The translations under genes were made by a program, and so were the position numbers. A stretch of DNA of 64,000 nucleotides from Dendrocalamus latiflorus (taxonomy: Eukaryota > Streptophyta > Magnoliopsida > Poales > Poaceae): contig CM029626.1 in the NCBI GenBank assembly GCA_017311315.1, positions 9,743,643-9,807,642 on the forward strand, in the 5' to 3' direction. Positions 24,413 to 36,455 of the stretch are shown piece by piece (positions within the stretch are counted from its first letter, which is position 1; each line of letters starts with the position of its first letter). The notes below the pieces were generated by a model. It did no database searches and was not told the DNA's origin. It saw only the letters and a program-made list of their open reading frames with translations.

Positions 24413-25417
24413 GGACCCTCTTCCCAGGTTGCAGCCGATGGGGGCAACCAAGTGGCGGCTGCTGAGAGGAGTGAATTGGATTGTTTAGGGTTTGGGGGAG
24501 CAGTGACCTGAATAGGTCACGGTATGGGGCAATTTTACTGTACCACCCTTGTCCAAATGATACCTGTTGTAGTATATGTCTGGATAGAAATGACATTTTG
24601 GCTCTGAAATTTTTGGTGTGGCGGGGAGACATCGCGCCACTGCGCCAGGCATCCAATCTTTGGCGCACACCCTGCTTAATATTGTTGCTTCACGCAATTT
24701 TGTATTTGAATAAAATTAGACATAGTTGTGTTTGGTAGATGGGCAGGATATATATAGAACTAGCTATTTGTAAAGTCCAGGGAAAAAAAATAAGAGTACT
24801 ACTCAAAAAAGAACCGCGACGTGTCCGATCGCAGAGTAGTACTACCTAGAAAAGAACCATTTCGTTCTGCTGCCGGTGGACTATTTTGTTCTGCTGGTGG
24901 ACGATTCCTCTGTAGTCTTTTTAGGTGTAGAGATTAGCTTATAAATCTTTATCAATTTTGAAGCATTTTGCTTGTGTCTTGGTAGATTTCACTTAAACCC
25001 CTTTAGATAGATTACTATAGAGAGGATTGACAATTATTCCGTCGGTCGTCCCCCTTACTCGGCTGAGATATTATGCGAAAAAATAAAAGAAAAAAAATGG
25101 TATATGGGCCCACCCGACCACGTGGCAATAGGGCATGCCAACATGGATAAGAATATTTAAAATAATTCAATAAAATAATTTGTGACACACAACCTCTGTC
25201 ATAGATTTATGACATTCATAAATTAGTCCTTATGACATAGCAAATACCGTCACTGGATGGAATTGGACTAGTTGTATGACATTTTTTGTGACATACAATT
25301 TTTTATTGTCACTAAGTCGAAATGCCTAAAACATAATGTCATAAACCGGATGATATAATGACATTATGACCTGTTGTCATGCTAAATACGTCAAAAAATG
25401 ACACATTTCTTGTAGTG

Positions 25418-27801
25418 TATCTAATAATAATTGTTAATAAGCCGGCTGATTAACTTTGCTCCTAATAACGACTAGACTGAAATGGCTAACCCCATCATTT
25501 GATTCAGCCATTAACATAATGATTTGTTAAGCTGGCTACTGCAATCTCAGATAATTATCGCCTCATGAAATATCAAATTTCATCAAATAATTAAAATTTC
25601 TCATCTCCTATAAAGCTCCCGCATCCTAAAAATACAAAGTTCAATTCCTCTTTACTATCTTCGCTAACCCCTTTTATTTGTCCGTAAGTCCTGCCTGACT
25701 CACGGGACTTCCTTGATAAATATAAAATTAATAATGAGAAGGTTATCAAATAAATGGTCGAACCTCGCATTGCCCCGATCAGCTATGTTTTGACCTCTAC
25801 CTTTTCAAAAGGGGGTATATTCCTATATATACTTCTTCATTTTGGTCCCTCCTTATTCTAAATATTCCCTCACGGTAAAGCTATTCTGCCACCTCATTCC
25901 TTCGCCCAATTCATCTACTGTTGTGCTTATGGCACACTAACCCGAATCATCCTTCTATTCTCAAATCGTAATAAATGTATAATTTAAATTAACTTGGGCA
26001 TTTAAAGTGTTTGAATTTATTTGGTCTTTCTTTTCTGTGCCGCGTATTAGAATCTGAAGACTCAACAGGACGACGGATTCGAACAAGACCAAGACTCGGG
26101 TGAAAGCGAGGACTAGTAAAATTAAGATCAATGACCGAGAAGGCTTTGAATTAGAGCAATCAAGGCCGTGGTAAAATAAGCAAGGCAAGTCATCACTTTG
26201 ATCATATTGATCCTACATTTTATGAAAAACTATGTTCTTTTAAACACTATCAACTTGCATGCCTAATTTATTATGCAAATATATGTCAAAGCTTAAGGTA
26301 GCTACATGCCCACTTGATGTTGTATTAAATTATTATGTCATTCCTTGATACTTGAATCACCTGATCCTTGTCACCATAGATATTAATGATAATCTTACTA
26401 GCTATAAGTCAAATTAAAGCGCCATGCTAGTCTTGTTAAGTCCAGGGCGCTAGTTGCCCTAATCATCAATCTTTGTAAACATAAGAGCTTGTTTTGGGAC
26501 AGTCACGGGATGTACGTGGCTGAATACTTTGTGATTACTTATTTTATGCTTCTCAAAACTCTCAAAACCTGCTTTACCTGTCTGGGCGGGTGATAAGAGT
26601 GGTTGGTGCGGAAGTAGCACGAGAACATGTGGTTTGTGGACTGAACCGCCTGGACAAATTAAGGACTGAATCTTGTGATGACCTCCTGGTGTAAAACAGT
26701 ACAACCACAAGTCTATATGGGTACGACCTAGCTAATTAACTTGCAAGGGTTTAGTTCAGATATCACCAGTGGAAAGTGGGTGCCAGGGTATACTGGTTTA
26801 CTCATAGTGAGGCACAGGGATTTACTGTACTCGCACGGCGCAAGAGGGGGCTTCTGACTGTGGTGGATTTAACCCTTCAGCGGTGAAACCTCAGCGGGTG
26901 GTGTCTAGCTAGATCGGAGTAAGGTAAAGACTTTGTGATAAATTATCTGGGTCTCATGCCTAAGGAAGCATGTTGGCTATGAAGATAATTCATCTCTTGT
27001 GGTGAAAGTGTACAACCTCTGCAGAGTGTAAAACTGTTCGAGCAGTCGTGCCCACGGTCAAGGGCGGACATGGGAACTTACTCGAGTTAGTTCTATTTCA
27101 AAAACCTTTGTGGGTGGGACAAAAACCTATCAGAGGGAGGTACTCTGATTTTGAATTTTCCTGGAGGGACGTACTCCAGCGTGGTAAATAAGATGAAAGT
27201 GGCATAATGATCAAAAGCTAGCATAGGTGGATGGAACCATGTAATCGGTAGATGGAACCGACACCGCTATATTTATTGCACAATTTCAATCTCTTTAAAG
27301 CATGTTTATAAACTGCCAAGTCATAGGAATTTTAATTATGATTATTGCAAATGTCGCATTAAGCAAATAAAAGAACCTCAATGCCTCCTTGGACAGCCTT
27401 GCACCTATTATTATTGCATCATGTGTGGTGGCTTGCTGAGTACCGTCGTACTCACTGTTGCTTAATTACCATCATTCAGTCAGAAAGGAAATAAAGTCAA
27501 GCCCTGCGATGCCTCAAAGGGGTCGACAGAGCTGGAAGACGAAGAGGCCATGGACTAGGTCGCGAACCCCAGTTGGTTGCCTGTGGGCAAGTCCTGCGGG
27601 TCCCACCTGTGTGAAGTTTCCGCTGCTGCATTTTATTATTTTCGGCCTAATCGGCCCATGAGTAAGTATTACTGTATTATTTACACTTCCGTATGATATG
27701 TTTTTGATATACAGTAATGTAGCTGTGAGCACTATCTATTGATCCAGGGAATAGTGCAGTGGAATCACAGAGGATCTAGGTTTGCTAACCCGAGGTCCGA
27801 C
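25418..27801 (+). mobile_element. Gypsy LTR relic, 3' portion, plus orientation
   Basis: Continuation of the LTR interrupted by the CACTA. At 27010-27075 (GTACAACCTCTGCAGAGTGT, then CGTGCCCACGGTCAAGG) it is the reverse complement of the young LTR at 29225-29295. It ends CCCGAGGTCCGACA at about 27801, matching the 3' terminus of the young LTR read on its own strand (CCGGGTCCCGACA). No primer-binding site follows, so it is a solo or truncated LTR. Confidence 0.6.
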
Positions 27802-28317
27802 ACGTTTACAATTACAGTGTCAAAGCAAACACTATCTAAATTCTTTTATTCCGAGGATGATTAGATCAACTGCACGCCCCATTTATGTTACTAGGACTTT
27901 TTTCTTTGCTTCGGCTTATGATTTTTTATTGTGGTTTATAGTACGAAATAATAGAAACTCGCATGCGGTTTTAGCCGATATAAATGAACTCGTTATAGTG
28001 TGTACTATAATTAACTTATAGATTCTATTTTAAAAAGACATTTTACTACCTCCGTTTTCGTTTACTAGGCATTTTTGGCCAAGTTTTGCTTGGCACCTTG
28101 ATATTTCAAATGCAAATTTTTGCTCATGTGCTTGCATTGATAGCAAAAAAATACATACTTTCTACTTTTTGTGGTTACTGTTCATCGAAGTAGTTAGTTG
28201 TTGAGGTATTTTTGTTAAATGTGAATAAAAATGGTTATCTAAATATGTGTATCTCTACTCCTTAAAAGAAAGAGTTTAAGTGATGGTGCATTCTACACTT
28301 CAAAAAAGTAGTCTGAC
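27802..28317. other. MITE fragments
   Basis: 27895-28060 resembles the MITE family seen at 39740-39960 and 60.0-60.75 kb (CGGCTTATGATTTTTTATTG, AACTCGCATGCGGTTTTAGCCGATATAAATGAA-type phrases). At 28048 a Stowaway-like end starts (CTACCTCCGTTTTCGTTTAC), but its partner end was not found. No gene is present. Confidence 0.45.
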
Positions 28318-28319
28318 GT

Positions 28320-28522
28320 GTGGGCCCACCTACCCCTCCAACCGCCCGTGAGCCTGCCTCCCCCCGAACCCGTGCGCATCTCCCCATTTCTCCGCCGCCT
28401 CCTCCCCCGCCCTCCGTTCCGTCGCCGCCTCATCCTCCCCCCACCCGTCCGCTCCACCGCCGCCTCCTTCTCCCCATCCCGCGCCGCCGCCGCCTCCTCC
28501 TCCCCCCACCCCGCGCCGCCGC
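28320..28522. repeat. CCG/CCTCC-rich low-complexity block, left half
   Basis: C-rich DNA built of CGCCGCC, CCTCCTCC and CCCCACCCC words, interrupted by the retrotransposon at the CGCAT target site. The right half resumes at 35927. Before the insertion the tract was about 720 bp. Open frames here are low-complexity proline/arginine and not credible proteins. Confidence 0.8.
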
Positions 28523-30535
28523 CGCATTGTCGGGACCCGGAGCAACAACTCCAGAACCCTCTGTGTTAATCGCACTATCCCAGGAAAAGCTAGTGCACAC
28601 AGTATCACAAAGACAATTATCATGCGTAATGACAAACTTTATTTAACTAATATGAGCCTGATGGCCAGGGTTTACAATAATAGCAAAAGAAGACAGCGGA
28701 AGAAATACAATGTAGCAGCCCATCCAGCCTTCCCACAAGGCGAATGACTGTAAGACGTGGCCTAGTCGCAATCCTCACCGAAGTCGTCGAAGGCTTCCTC
28801 TGAAAAGAGTTAGATATAGCAACATGAGTACAAAAAGTACTCCACAAGTCACCCGGGAAAATGCAACATAATGATAAAGGCTTCAACGGAAGGTTTATAG
28901 GGTTAGTTTGCATAAAACAACATTTAAGAAATATAATAATAGATTGAAATTGCTGAATTTAATACAGTAGATAAAACAATACTTGTAGTAGAAAGTAATA
29001 CCGTTAGTGTCGGCTCCGACCAAACACCAACCTATCCACGGGCATCCCACCCGGACCATCTTTTCAAAAGCTCACGTATGGATTCCATCCATCCACACGC
29101 TTTCACTGCGCAACTCTGATGAATTCCATCCATTCACCAGATTTCCATCTCTCACGGATTCCATCCATCCGCAAGGTTTTCGAAAACGTTTTGAAAAACA
29201 AAGTCTAATCCATGAAAAACTTTACTCAGCTTGCCCATGACCGTGGGCACGGCTATCCAGGATAGGTTATACACTCTGCAGAGGTTGTACAGCTTTACCC
29301 ACAAGACACGATCATCCCATATTGCCACGCGATTACACACTTCCTTAGGTGTGCGGCGAGGAGTCGTGACAAGGCCTTTACAATGATCCGTTGTCAACAA
29401 AATCACGCCGCCACTAAGGTTTCACCACAACATGAATCCACATGTTGGAGCCCCCTCTTGTGCCGTGTGAGACTTCTCACGGCCTACGCCGCGCTCACAT
29501 TCAGCCTATAGCGAGATCATGTTGGAACTTCACAAATTAGTTGGCCAGGTCTGTCCCATACCAGACTTGTGGTAGTACGATAGGGCTTTGCAATAGTAGC
29601 TCACAGACCGGTCCTTAATCTGACTTAGGCTCAACCACAAACCCCCGTGCACGACAATCAACCACTGCGGCTCCAACCAACAGGGCATGCCTGCACCCAC
29701 CACTCTAACCAATTGCCTAAGTCTAAACCAGTTTCATATTTGTTTTCAAAATAATTCATAACACTCCTTGACTCACCAAAGTCAAGAGTACATATCATTT
29801 TATGTAAAAAGGGTCATCATTTTATGTGAAAAGGTATCCCAAAGCAAAATTATATGACTATGCAGGGCTAAGCGTTTGAATAAACTCTCTAGCCAACACT
29901 AATGTATTAACTAGAGTTTGATTCTAGGGTGACAAGGTATAAGGGATTCAATAACAATGGAGGAATTAACAAGTAGGCAATAACTAGATTTAAAACTGAA
30001 TTGAAATACGCTGAATAAAAATATGCATGCAATATAATTTAAATCAACATAATTTTATTTTGAAAACTGGGATCAACATGATCAAGGAGGGTGACTTGCC
30101 TTGCTCGAAGACCTGGTGCGATTCGTCGGCGTCGTTCTCTCCGAATTCGTCGAAATCTACGCGCGAAGAACCAACCAAATAAAATCAAATAAAATCGAAA
30201 TAAAATCCAAAAATTATAAAATATATACTGCAACTTAGATTATGATTTTAGACAAATTTAGAGATTTGAATCACTGGATTCGGAGATCGGACGAGGGAGA
30301 ACGAGCGATTGGAAGTTTGAATGGATTGGAAATTCCAGAAAATGCAAAACCGAAAGAATATTCTCTGGAATCTTATTTTTGGCTGATTTTTGGGGTATAC
30401 TGGAGTGTATGACACGTGGGGCCCAGTTGTCATTGGGTGAAGAATTTTATTTTATTATTTTATGACAAGTGGGTCCCGCTTGTCATTGGCTAGAGGTGAA
30501 CCAAAAAAAATGGGCTTTTCCAACCGAAAATGCAT

Positions 30536-30601
30536 GCCCAGGATTTGAACTCACAACCTCACACTTGCATGCACTAGCTTAACTCCTCTAGCCAGGTGGG
30601 C
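30536..30601 (-). other. tRNA-like segment with pol III A- and B-box words (3' LTR)
   Basis: On the minus strand it begins GCCCACCTGGCTAGAGGAGT and ends GTTCAAATCCTGGGC, 66 nt. TGGCTAGAGG fits a tRNA A box and GTTCAAATCC fits a B box at about the right spacing. GCCCA and TGGGC could pair as an acceptor-like stem. The T-stem is poor, so it is a tRNA-derived relic rather than a functional tRNA. Confidence 0.45.
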
Positions 30602-30982
30602 AGTTGCTCTTTCCTGACAAAGACTTATCATCAAAGCAGGGTAAACAAGTAGGAACAATACTTGGAGAAAGAATGAAAGAAGAGCGCACGGGTGGTACAT
30701 GGCCGGCGACCTCGCCGGCAACCGGCGGCCGGAGGCGGGGCGGCGAGCGGCGGCGGGGGTAGTAGGGGCGGCGGCGCACCTACCGGTGGCGGCGGCGGGG
30801 CCCGGGGTGGCCGGCGGCGGCGCAAGGAGGAGGCGGCGGCGGTTGGAATGGGGGCGGCGACGGGAGGCGACCGGGCGGCGGCCGGGGAGAGGAGAGGCGG
30901 AGGCGCACGGCGGTGGGAGAGGAGGGAGGTGAGAGCCGGTCGAAAGGAGAGGGGGGAATGGAGAGAATGGTGGTGGGGAGGC

Positions 30983-30992
30983 CCTTTTATAG
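30983..30992 (-). promoter_or_regulatory. LTR TATA box (3' LTR)
   Basis: TATAAAAGGG on the minus strand, within the LTR and just upstream of its GC-rich block. It is placed as expected for the U3 promoter of the element. The identical copy is at 35033-35042. Confidence 0.6.
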
Positions 30993-31871
30993 AAAGAGAG
31001 GGGAGGTGAGAGGATTTCGGTTTTGAGAGGATTAATGGACGGGGAACGGCCGGGAGATTGATGAGGGTGATTAGGGCGTCCGTTTCCATGCCTTAATCGA
31101 GAGTTATGAGGGAGAAACGGTGGTTTTTATGAGCTCCAATTTGTCATCCATGGTGGAGGAGAGAGAGGGTGGGAGGAGGAAGAAGGGAAGGTTGAAGAAA
31201 CATATGACATGTGGGGTCCATGTGTAATAGAGAGAGGGAGGAAGTGAAGGGGTACGGGCCGTCGGATTGTTGACACGTGGCAAGTGGATGTTTTATGGCT
31301 CTTGGATTTTATGAAGGGGTAAGTGATCATGTGTGGCTAGGATTAAAACGTGGAGAGAGAGTGATTCAATCTGAGAGCGACAAGTGGCGGGCTAGGAATA
31401 ATTTGAATTTTATTTTCGGATTAAATTTCAGAAATTACTAGAAACTTCACAAACACTTGGAAAAATAGTATTTAATGTCTAAAAATTCCAGAAAAATCAT
31501 AGAATATTCCTGGAGACATTTTAGACTTAGGAAAAATATTTTTAATTCCAGATTTTTATTTAATAATTTTATAAAATAGTTTTTAACCTTTCAAAATTGA
31601 TTTTTAACTCCAGAAAAACACAGAAAATCCGAATAAAAGCCAAATGCTTTTAAATACTTAATTTGAAATTATATTTTTACATAAACTCAAAATATTCTTT
31701 TATTTAATCATAATTTTATGTTTTTAGTTAAATTACTTTTGCAAAAGCCTTTTTCCAAAGCTGAAAAACAGACAAATAAAATCTCCAAAATTTAGGCAAC
31801 CAAAGAACACTTTATTTTATTTTAAATTAAATTATTATTTTTTTTTTGAAATAAATAGCTGGGCTGTTACA

Positions 31872-32576
31872 AACTACCCCCCTTAAAAAGAATCTCGTCC
31901 CCGAGATTCACACGGGTTAGCAAAGAAATAGGTTTGGATCTTACTCTGTTTGGCTTGAACTGATAACTGGTTCAAACATCCCTTTGCAAGCTTCTGTGAC
32001 CTTCTGTTCGTGGTCTGGAGGTTGTTGGCAATTGGCGCTTCAGCTTGATGCTTCCAAAGATTAGGAGAGAGGAGATTCACGGAAAAGGGGGAACAACGGA
32101 CGATTTGCGCAACCCAAAACAAAACAACTAGCAAAACTTTTATTAAGCAAACAATAGTTATGGCTGCCGACAAAAGGGAAAAATGACAGCGCATAACCTC
32201 GTCTACTGTCTAGCTTAACAACTTAACCTAAAAGGATAATGGTTGTCTTGGAGTGATCCTTCGCAGCTCTTGACGTACGAAGCATGATCCTTCAAAGCAG
32301 TGGCGGAGGCGATGAATCCGGACTCCTGACCATCTATAGTTGTTTTGAGCAAGGGAAGATTTAGAAATGAATTTTTAAGTAATGACATAAAGATAGGGGA
32401 GAATTGGAAGATGAGAGCAAGCAAAGATTAAGAGGTAAGGGTAGCATAGATTGAGAGGTAAGAATAAGAATTGTTTTTTTTTAAATACTTGTTATTTAAA
32501 ATAAATCCTTAAGGTCCAACCACTCTATTCTACCTACGGTCACGTCTTAGAGTCATTATTGCTCTGATACCATCTC
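31872..32576 (-). other. Internal region of the LTR element, with PPT and PBS, no gag/pol
   Basis: 705 bp between the LTRs. At the left edge the minus strand reads AAGGGGGGTAGTT directly before the 3' LTR, a polypurine tract. At the right edge, TGGTATCAGAGC (32572-32561, minus strand) lies four bases from the 5' LTR and is complementary to the 3' end of initiator Met tRNA. The only longer minus open frame (32194-31883) has no gag, protease or polymerase motif. The inverted word AATCTCGTCCCCGAGATT near 31891 is a perfect hairpin. Confidence 0.85.
32561..32572 (-). promoter_or_regulatory. Primer-binding site (initiator Met tRNA)
   Basis: TGGTATCAGAGC on the minus strand, separated from the LTR end by GAGA. 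It sets the orientation of the element as minus. Confidence 0.85.
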
Positions 32577-35500
32577 TGTCGGGACCCGGAGCAACAACTC
32601 CAGAACCCTCTGTGTTAATCGCACTATCCCAGGAAAAGCTAGTGCACACAGTATCACAAAGACAATTATCATGCGTAATGACAAACTTTATTTAACTAAT
32701 ATGAGCCTGATGGCCAGGGTTTACAATAATAGCAAAAGAAGACAGCGGAAGAAATACAATGTAGCAGCCCATCCAGCCTTCCCACAAGGCGAATGACTGT
32801 AAGACGTGGCCTAGTCGCAATCCTCACCGAAGTCGTCGAAGGCTTCCTCTGAAAAGAGTTAGATATAGCAACATGAGTACAAAAAGTACTCCACAAGTCA
32901 CCCGGGAAAATGCAACATAATGATAAAGGCTTCAACGGAAGGTTTATAGGGTTAGTTTGCATAAAACAACATTTAAGAAATATAATAATAGATTGAAATT
33001 GCTGAATTTAATACAGTAGATAAAACAATACTTGTAGTAGAAAGTAATACCGTTAGTGTCGGCTCCGACCAAACACCAACCTATCCACGGGCATCCCACC
33101 CGGACCATCTTTTCAAAAGCTCACGTATGGATTCCATCCATCCACACGCTTTCACTGCGCAACTCTGATGAATTCCATCCATTCACCAGATTTCCATCTC
33201 TCACGGATTCCATCCATCCGCAAGGTTTTCGAAAACGTTTTGAAAAACAAAGTCTAATCCATGAAAAACTTTACTCAGCTTGCCCATGACCGTGGGCACG
33301 GCTATCCAGGATAGGTTATACACTCTGCAGAGGTTGTACAGCTTTACCCACAAGACACGATCATCCCATATTGCCACGCGATTACACACTTCCTTAGGTG
33401 TGCGGCGAGGAGTCGTGACAAGGCCTTTACAATGATCCGTTGTCAACAAAATCACGCCGCCACTAAGGTTTCACCACAACATGAATCCACATGTTGGAGC
33501 CCCCTCTTGTGCCGTGTGAGACTTCTCACGGCCTACGCCGCGCTCACATTCAGCCTATAGCGAGATCATGTTGGAACTTCACAAATTAGTTGGCCAGGTC
33601 TGTCCCATACCAGACTTGTGGTAGTACGATAGGGCTTTGCAATAGTAGCTCACAGACCGGTCCTTAATCTGACTTAGGCTCAACCACAAACCCCCGTGCA
33701 CGACAATCAACCACTGCGGCTCCAACCAACAGGGCATGCCTGCACCCACCACTCTAACCAATTGCCTAAGTCTAAACCAGTTTCATATTTGTTTTCAAAA
33801 TAATTCATAACACTCCTTGACTCACCAAAGTCAAGAGTACATATCATTTTATGTAAAAAGGGTCATCATTTTATGTGAAAAGGTATCCCAAAGCAAAATT
33901 ATATGACTATGCAGGGCTAAGCGTTTGAATAAACTCTCTAGCCAACACTAATGTATTAACTAGAGTTTGATTCTAGGGTGACAAGGTATAAGGGATTCAA
34001 TAACAATGGAGGAATTAACAAGTAGGCAATAACTAGATTTAAAACTGAATTGAAATACGCTGAATAAAAATATGCATGCAATATAATTTAAATCAACATA
34101 ATTTTATTTTGAAAACTGGGATCAACATGATCAAGGAGGGTGACTTGCCTTGCTCGAAGACCTGGTGCGATTCGTCGGCGTCGTTCTCTCCGAATTCGTC
34201 GAAATCTACGCGCGAAGAACCAACCAAATAAAATCAAATAAAATCGAAATAAAATCCAAAAATTATAAAATATATACTGCAACTTAGATTATGATTTTAG
34301 ACAAATTTAGAGATTTGAATCACTGGATTCGGAGATCGGACGAGGGAGAACGAGCGATTGGAAGTTTGAATGGATTGGAAATTCCAGAAAATGCAAAACC
34401 GAAAGAATATTCTCTGGAATCTTATTTTTGGCTGATTTTTGGGGTATACTGGAGTGTATGACACGTGGGGCCCAGTTGTCATTGGGTGAAGAATTTTATT
34501 TTATTATTTTATGACAAGTGGGTCCCGCTTGTCATTGGCTAGAGGTGAACCAAAAAAAAATGGGCTTTTCCAACCGAAAATGCATGCCCAGGATTTGAAC
34601 TCACAACCTCACACTTGCATGCACTAGCTTAACTCCTCTAGCCAGGTGGGCAGTTGCTCTTTCCTGACAAAGACTTATCATCAAAGCAGGGTAAACAAGT
34701 AGGAACAATACTTGGAGAAAGAATGAAAGAAGAGCGCACGGGTGGTACATGGCCGGCGACCTCGCCGGCAACCGGCGGCCGGAGGCGGGGCGGCGAGCGG
34801 CGGCGGGGGTAGTAGGGGCGGCGGCGCACCTACCGGTGGCGGCGGCGGGGCCCGGGGTGGCCGGCGGCGGCGCAAGGAGGAGGCGGCGGCGGTTGGAATG
34901 GGGGCGGCGACGGGAGGCGACCGGGCGGCGGCCGGGGAGAGGAGAGGCGGAGGCGCACGGCGGTGGGAGAGGAGGGAGGTGAGAGCCGGTCGAAAGGAGA
35001 GGGGGGAATGGAGAGAATGGTGGTGGGGAGGCCCTTTTATAGAAAGAGAGGGGAGGTGAGAGGATTTCGGTTTTGAGAGGATTAATGGACGGGGAACGGC
35101 CGGGAGATTGATGAGGGTGATTAGGGCGTCCGTTTCCATGCCTTAATCGAGAGTTATGAGGGAGAAACGGTGGTTTTTATGAGCTCCAATTTGTCATCCA
35201 TGGTGGAGGAGAGAGAGGGTGGGAGGAGGAAGAAGGGAAGGTTGAAGAAACATATGACATGTGGGGTCCATGTGTAATAGAGAGAGGGAGGAAGTGAAGG
35301 GGTACGGGCCGTCGGATTGTTGACACGTGGCAAGTGGATGTTTTATGGCTCTTGGATTTTATGAAGGGGTAAGTGATCATGTGTGGCTAGGATTAAAACG
35401 TGGAGAGAGAGTGATTCAATCTGAGAGCGACAAGTGGCGGGCTAGGAATAATTTGAATTTTATTTTCGGATTAAATTTCAGAAATTACTAGAAACTTCAC

Positions 35501-35921
35501 AAACACTTGGAAAAATAGTATTTAATGTCTAAAAATTCCAGAAAAATCATAGAATATTCCTGGAGACATTTTAGACTTAGGAAAAATATTTTTAATTCCA
35601 GATTTTTATTTAATAATTTTATAAAATAGTTTTTAACCTTTCAAAATTGATTTTTAACTCCAGAAAAACACAGAAAATCCGAATAAAAGCCAAATGCTTT
35701 TAAATACTTAATTTGAAATTATATTTTTACATAAACTCAAAATATTCTTTTATTTAATCATAATTTTATGTTTTTAGTTAAATTACTTTTGCAAAAGCCT
35801 TTTTCCAAAGCTGAAAAACAGACAAATAAAATCTCCAAAATTTAGGCAACCAAAGAACACTTTATTTTATTTTAAATTAAATTATTATTTTTTTTTTGAA
35901 ATAAATAGCTGGGCTGTTACA
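32577..35921 (-). repeat. 5' LTR (right copy)
   Basis: 3345 bp, apparently identical to the left LTR except for one extra A in the poly-A run near 34550. It contains a second TATA box (35042-35033) and a second tRNA-like segment (34651-34586). It would drive transcription toward lower coordinates. Confidence 0.95.
34586..34651 (-). other. tRNA-like segment with pol III A- and B-box words (5' LTR)
   Basis: Second copy of the 66-nt tRNA-like sequence, offset by 4050 bases from the first and identical to it. It lies in the transcribed strand of the retrotransposon. Confidence 0.45.
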
Positions 35922-35926
35922 CGCAT

Positions 35927-36455
35927 CCTCCTCCTCCCCAGCCCCGCGCCGCCGCATCCTCCCCCCCACCCCACGCCGCCGCCTCCTCCCCTCCCCCCAC
36001 CCCACGCGACATCGCCTCCTCCTCCCCCACTCCTCTGCTCCGCCGCCTCCTGCACCGCTCCTCCACTCCGCCGCCGCCTTCTCCTCCCGCCACCCGTCCG
36101 CTCCACCGCCGCCTCCTCCTCCTCCCCATCCCGCGCCGCCGCCGCCTCCTCCTCCCCCACCCCTTCGCTCCTCCTCCGCCGCCTCCTCCTCCCCACCCCG
36201 CGCCGCCACCTCCTCCCCTCCCTCCCACCCCGCGCCACCATCGCCTCCTCCTCCCCCCACTCCTCTGCTCCGCCGCCTCCTGCCCCGCTCCTCCACTCCG
36301 CTGCCGCCGACGCCTCGCCGCTGCCGCATCCTCCTCCTCCCCACCCCCGCGCCGCCGCATCCTCCTCCCCCCACCCCTCCACTCCGCCGCCGCCGCCTCC
36401 TCCCCACCCCGCACCGCCTCCTCCTCCCCTCCCTCCCACCCCGCGCCACCGCCTC
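35927..36455. repeat. CCG/CCTCC-rich low-complexity block, right half
   Basis: Continuation of the block at 28320-28522. Irregular units of about 30-60 bp are built from CTCCTCCCC, CACCCCGCGCC and GCCGCC. Long Gly/Arg open frames on the minus strand come from this composition. It may have been the GC-rich 5' end of the chimeric transcription unit that follows. Confidence 0.8.

Larger units (their letters stand above)
18992..25417 (-). mobile_element. Complete 6.4-kb CACTA (En/Spm-type) transposon
   Basis: Begins CACTACAAGAAATGTGTCAT at 18992 and ends with the inverted copy at 25417 (ATGACACATTTCTTGTAGTG). The first 22 bases of the TIR are identical. It is flanked by a 3-bp target duplication TAT (18989-18991 and 25418-25420), the CACTA hallmark. 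Subterminal regions (19015-19300 and 25170-25400) are filled with TATGACATT and TGTGACA words in both orientations, like TNPA-binding subterminal repeats. It carries a minus-strand Ptta/TNPA-like gene and no visible TNP2 transposase, so it is probably non-autonomous. Confidence 0.92.
28528..31871 (-). repeat. 3' LTR (left copy)
   Basis: 3344 bp. On the minus strand it runs TGTAACAGCC...CCCGACA. It holds a TATA box, a GC-rich transcribed block (about 30690-30960), a tRNA-like segment and the conserved CCGTGGGCACGG block shared with the older LTRs of this window. Confidence 0.95.
28523..35926 (-). mobile_element. Very young non-autonomous Ty3/gypsy-type LTR retrotransposon
   Basis: Two LTRs (28528-31871 and 32577-35921) flank a 705-bp internal region. 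The element is bounded by a perfect 5-bp target duplication CGCAT (28523-28527 and 35922-35926). Read on the minus strand the order is 5' LTR (right copy), primer-binding site, internal, polypurine tract, 3' LTR (left copy). LTR termini are TGTAACAGCC...GGGTCCCGACA. By eye the two 3.34-kb LTRs differ only by one A in a poly-A run near 34550. The internal region has no gag or pol domain, so the element must have been mobilised in trans. Confidence 0.96.

Noticed and set aside
23902..24668. Overlapping Pro/Ala- and Arg/Gly-rich open frames of 80-185 codons on both strands
   Set aside because: All are by-products of the stop-free 24-27-bp minisatellite inside the CACTA.
30631..31089. 152-codon minus-strand open frame in the LTR (again at 34681-35139)
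   Set aside because: Lies in the GC-rich transcribed part of the LTR, is proline-rich with no domain, and its presence in two copies only reflects the LTR duplication.
31883..32194. Internal open frame of the LTR element as a possible gag
   Set aside because: No zinc knuckle, protease or other retroviral-type motif; 103 codons of ordinary composition.
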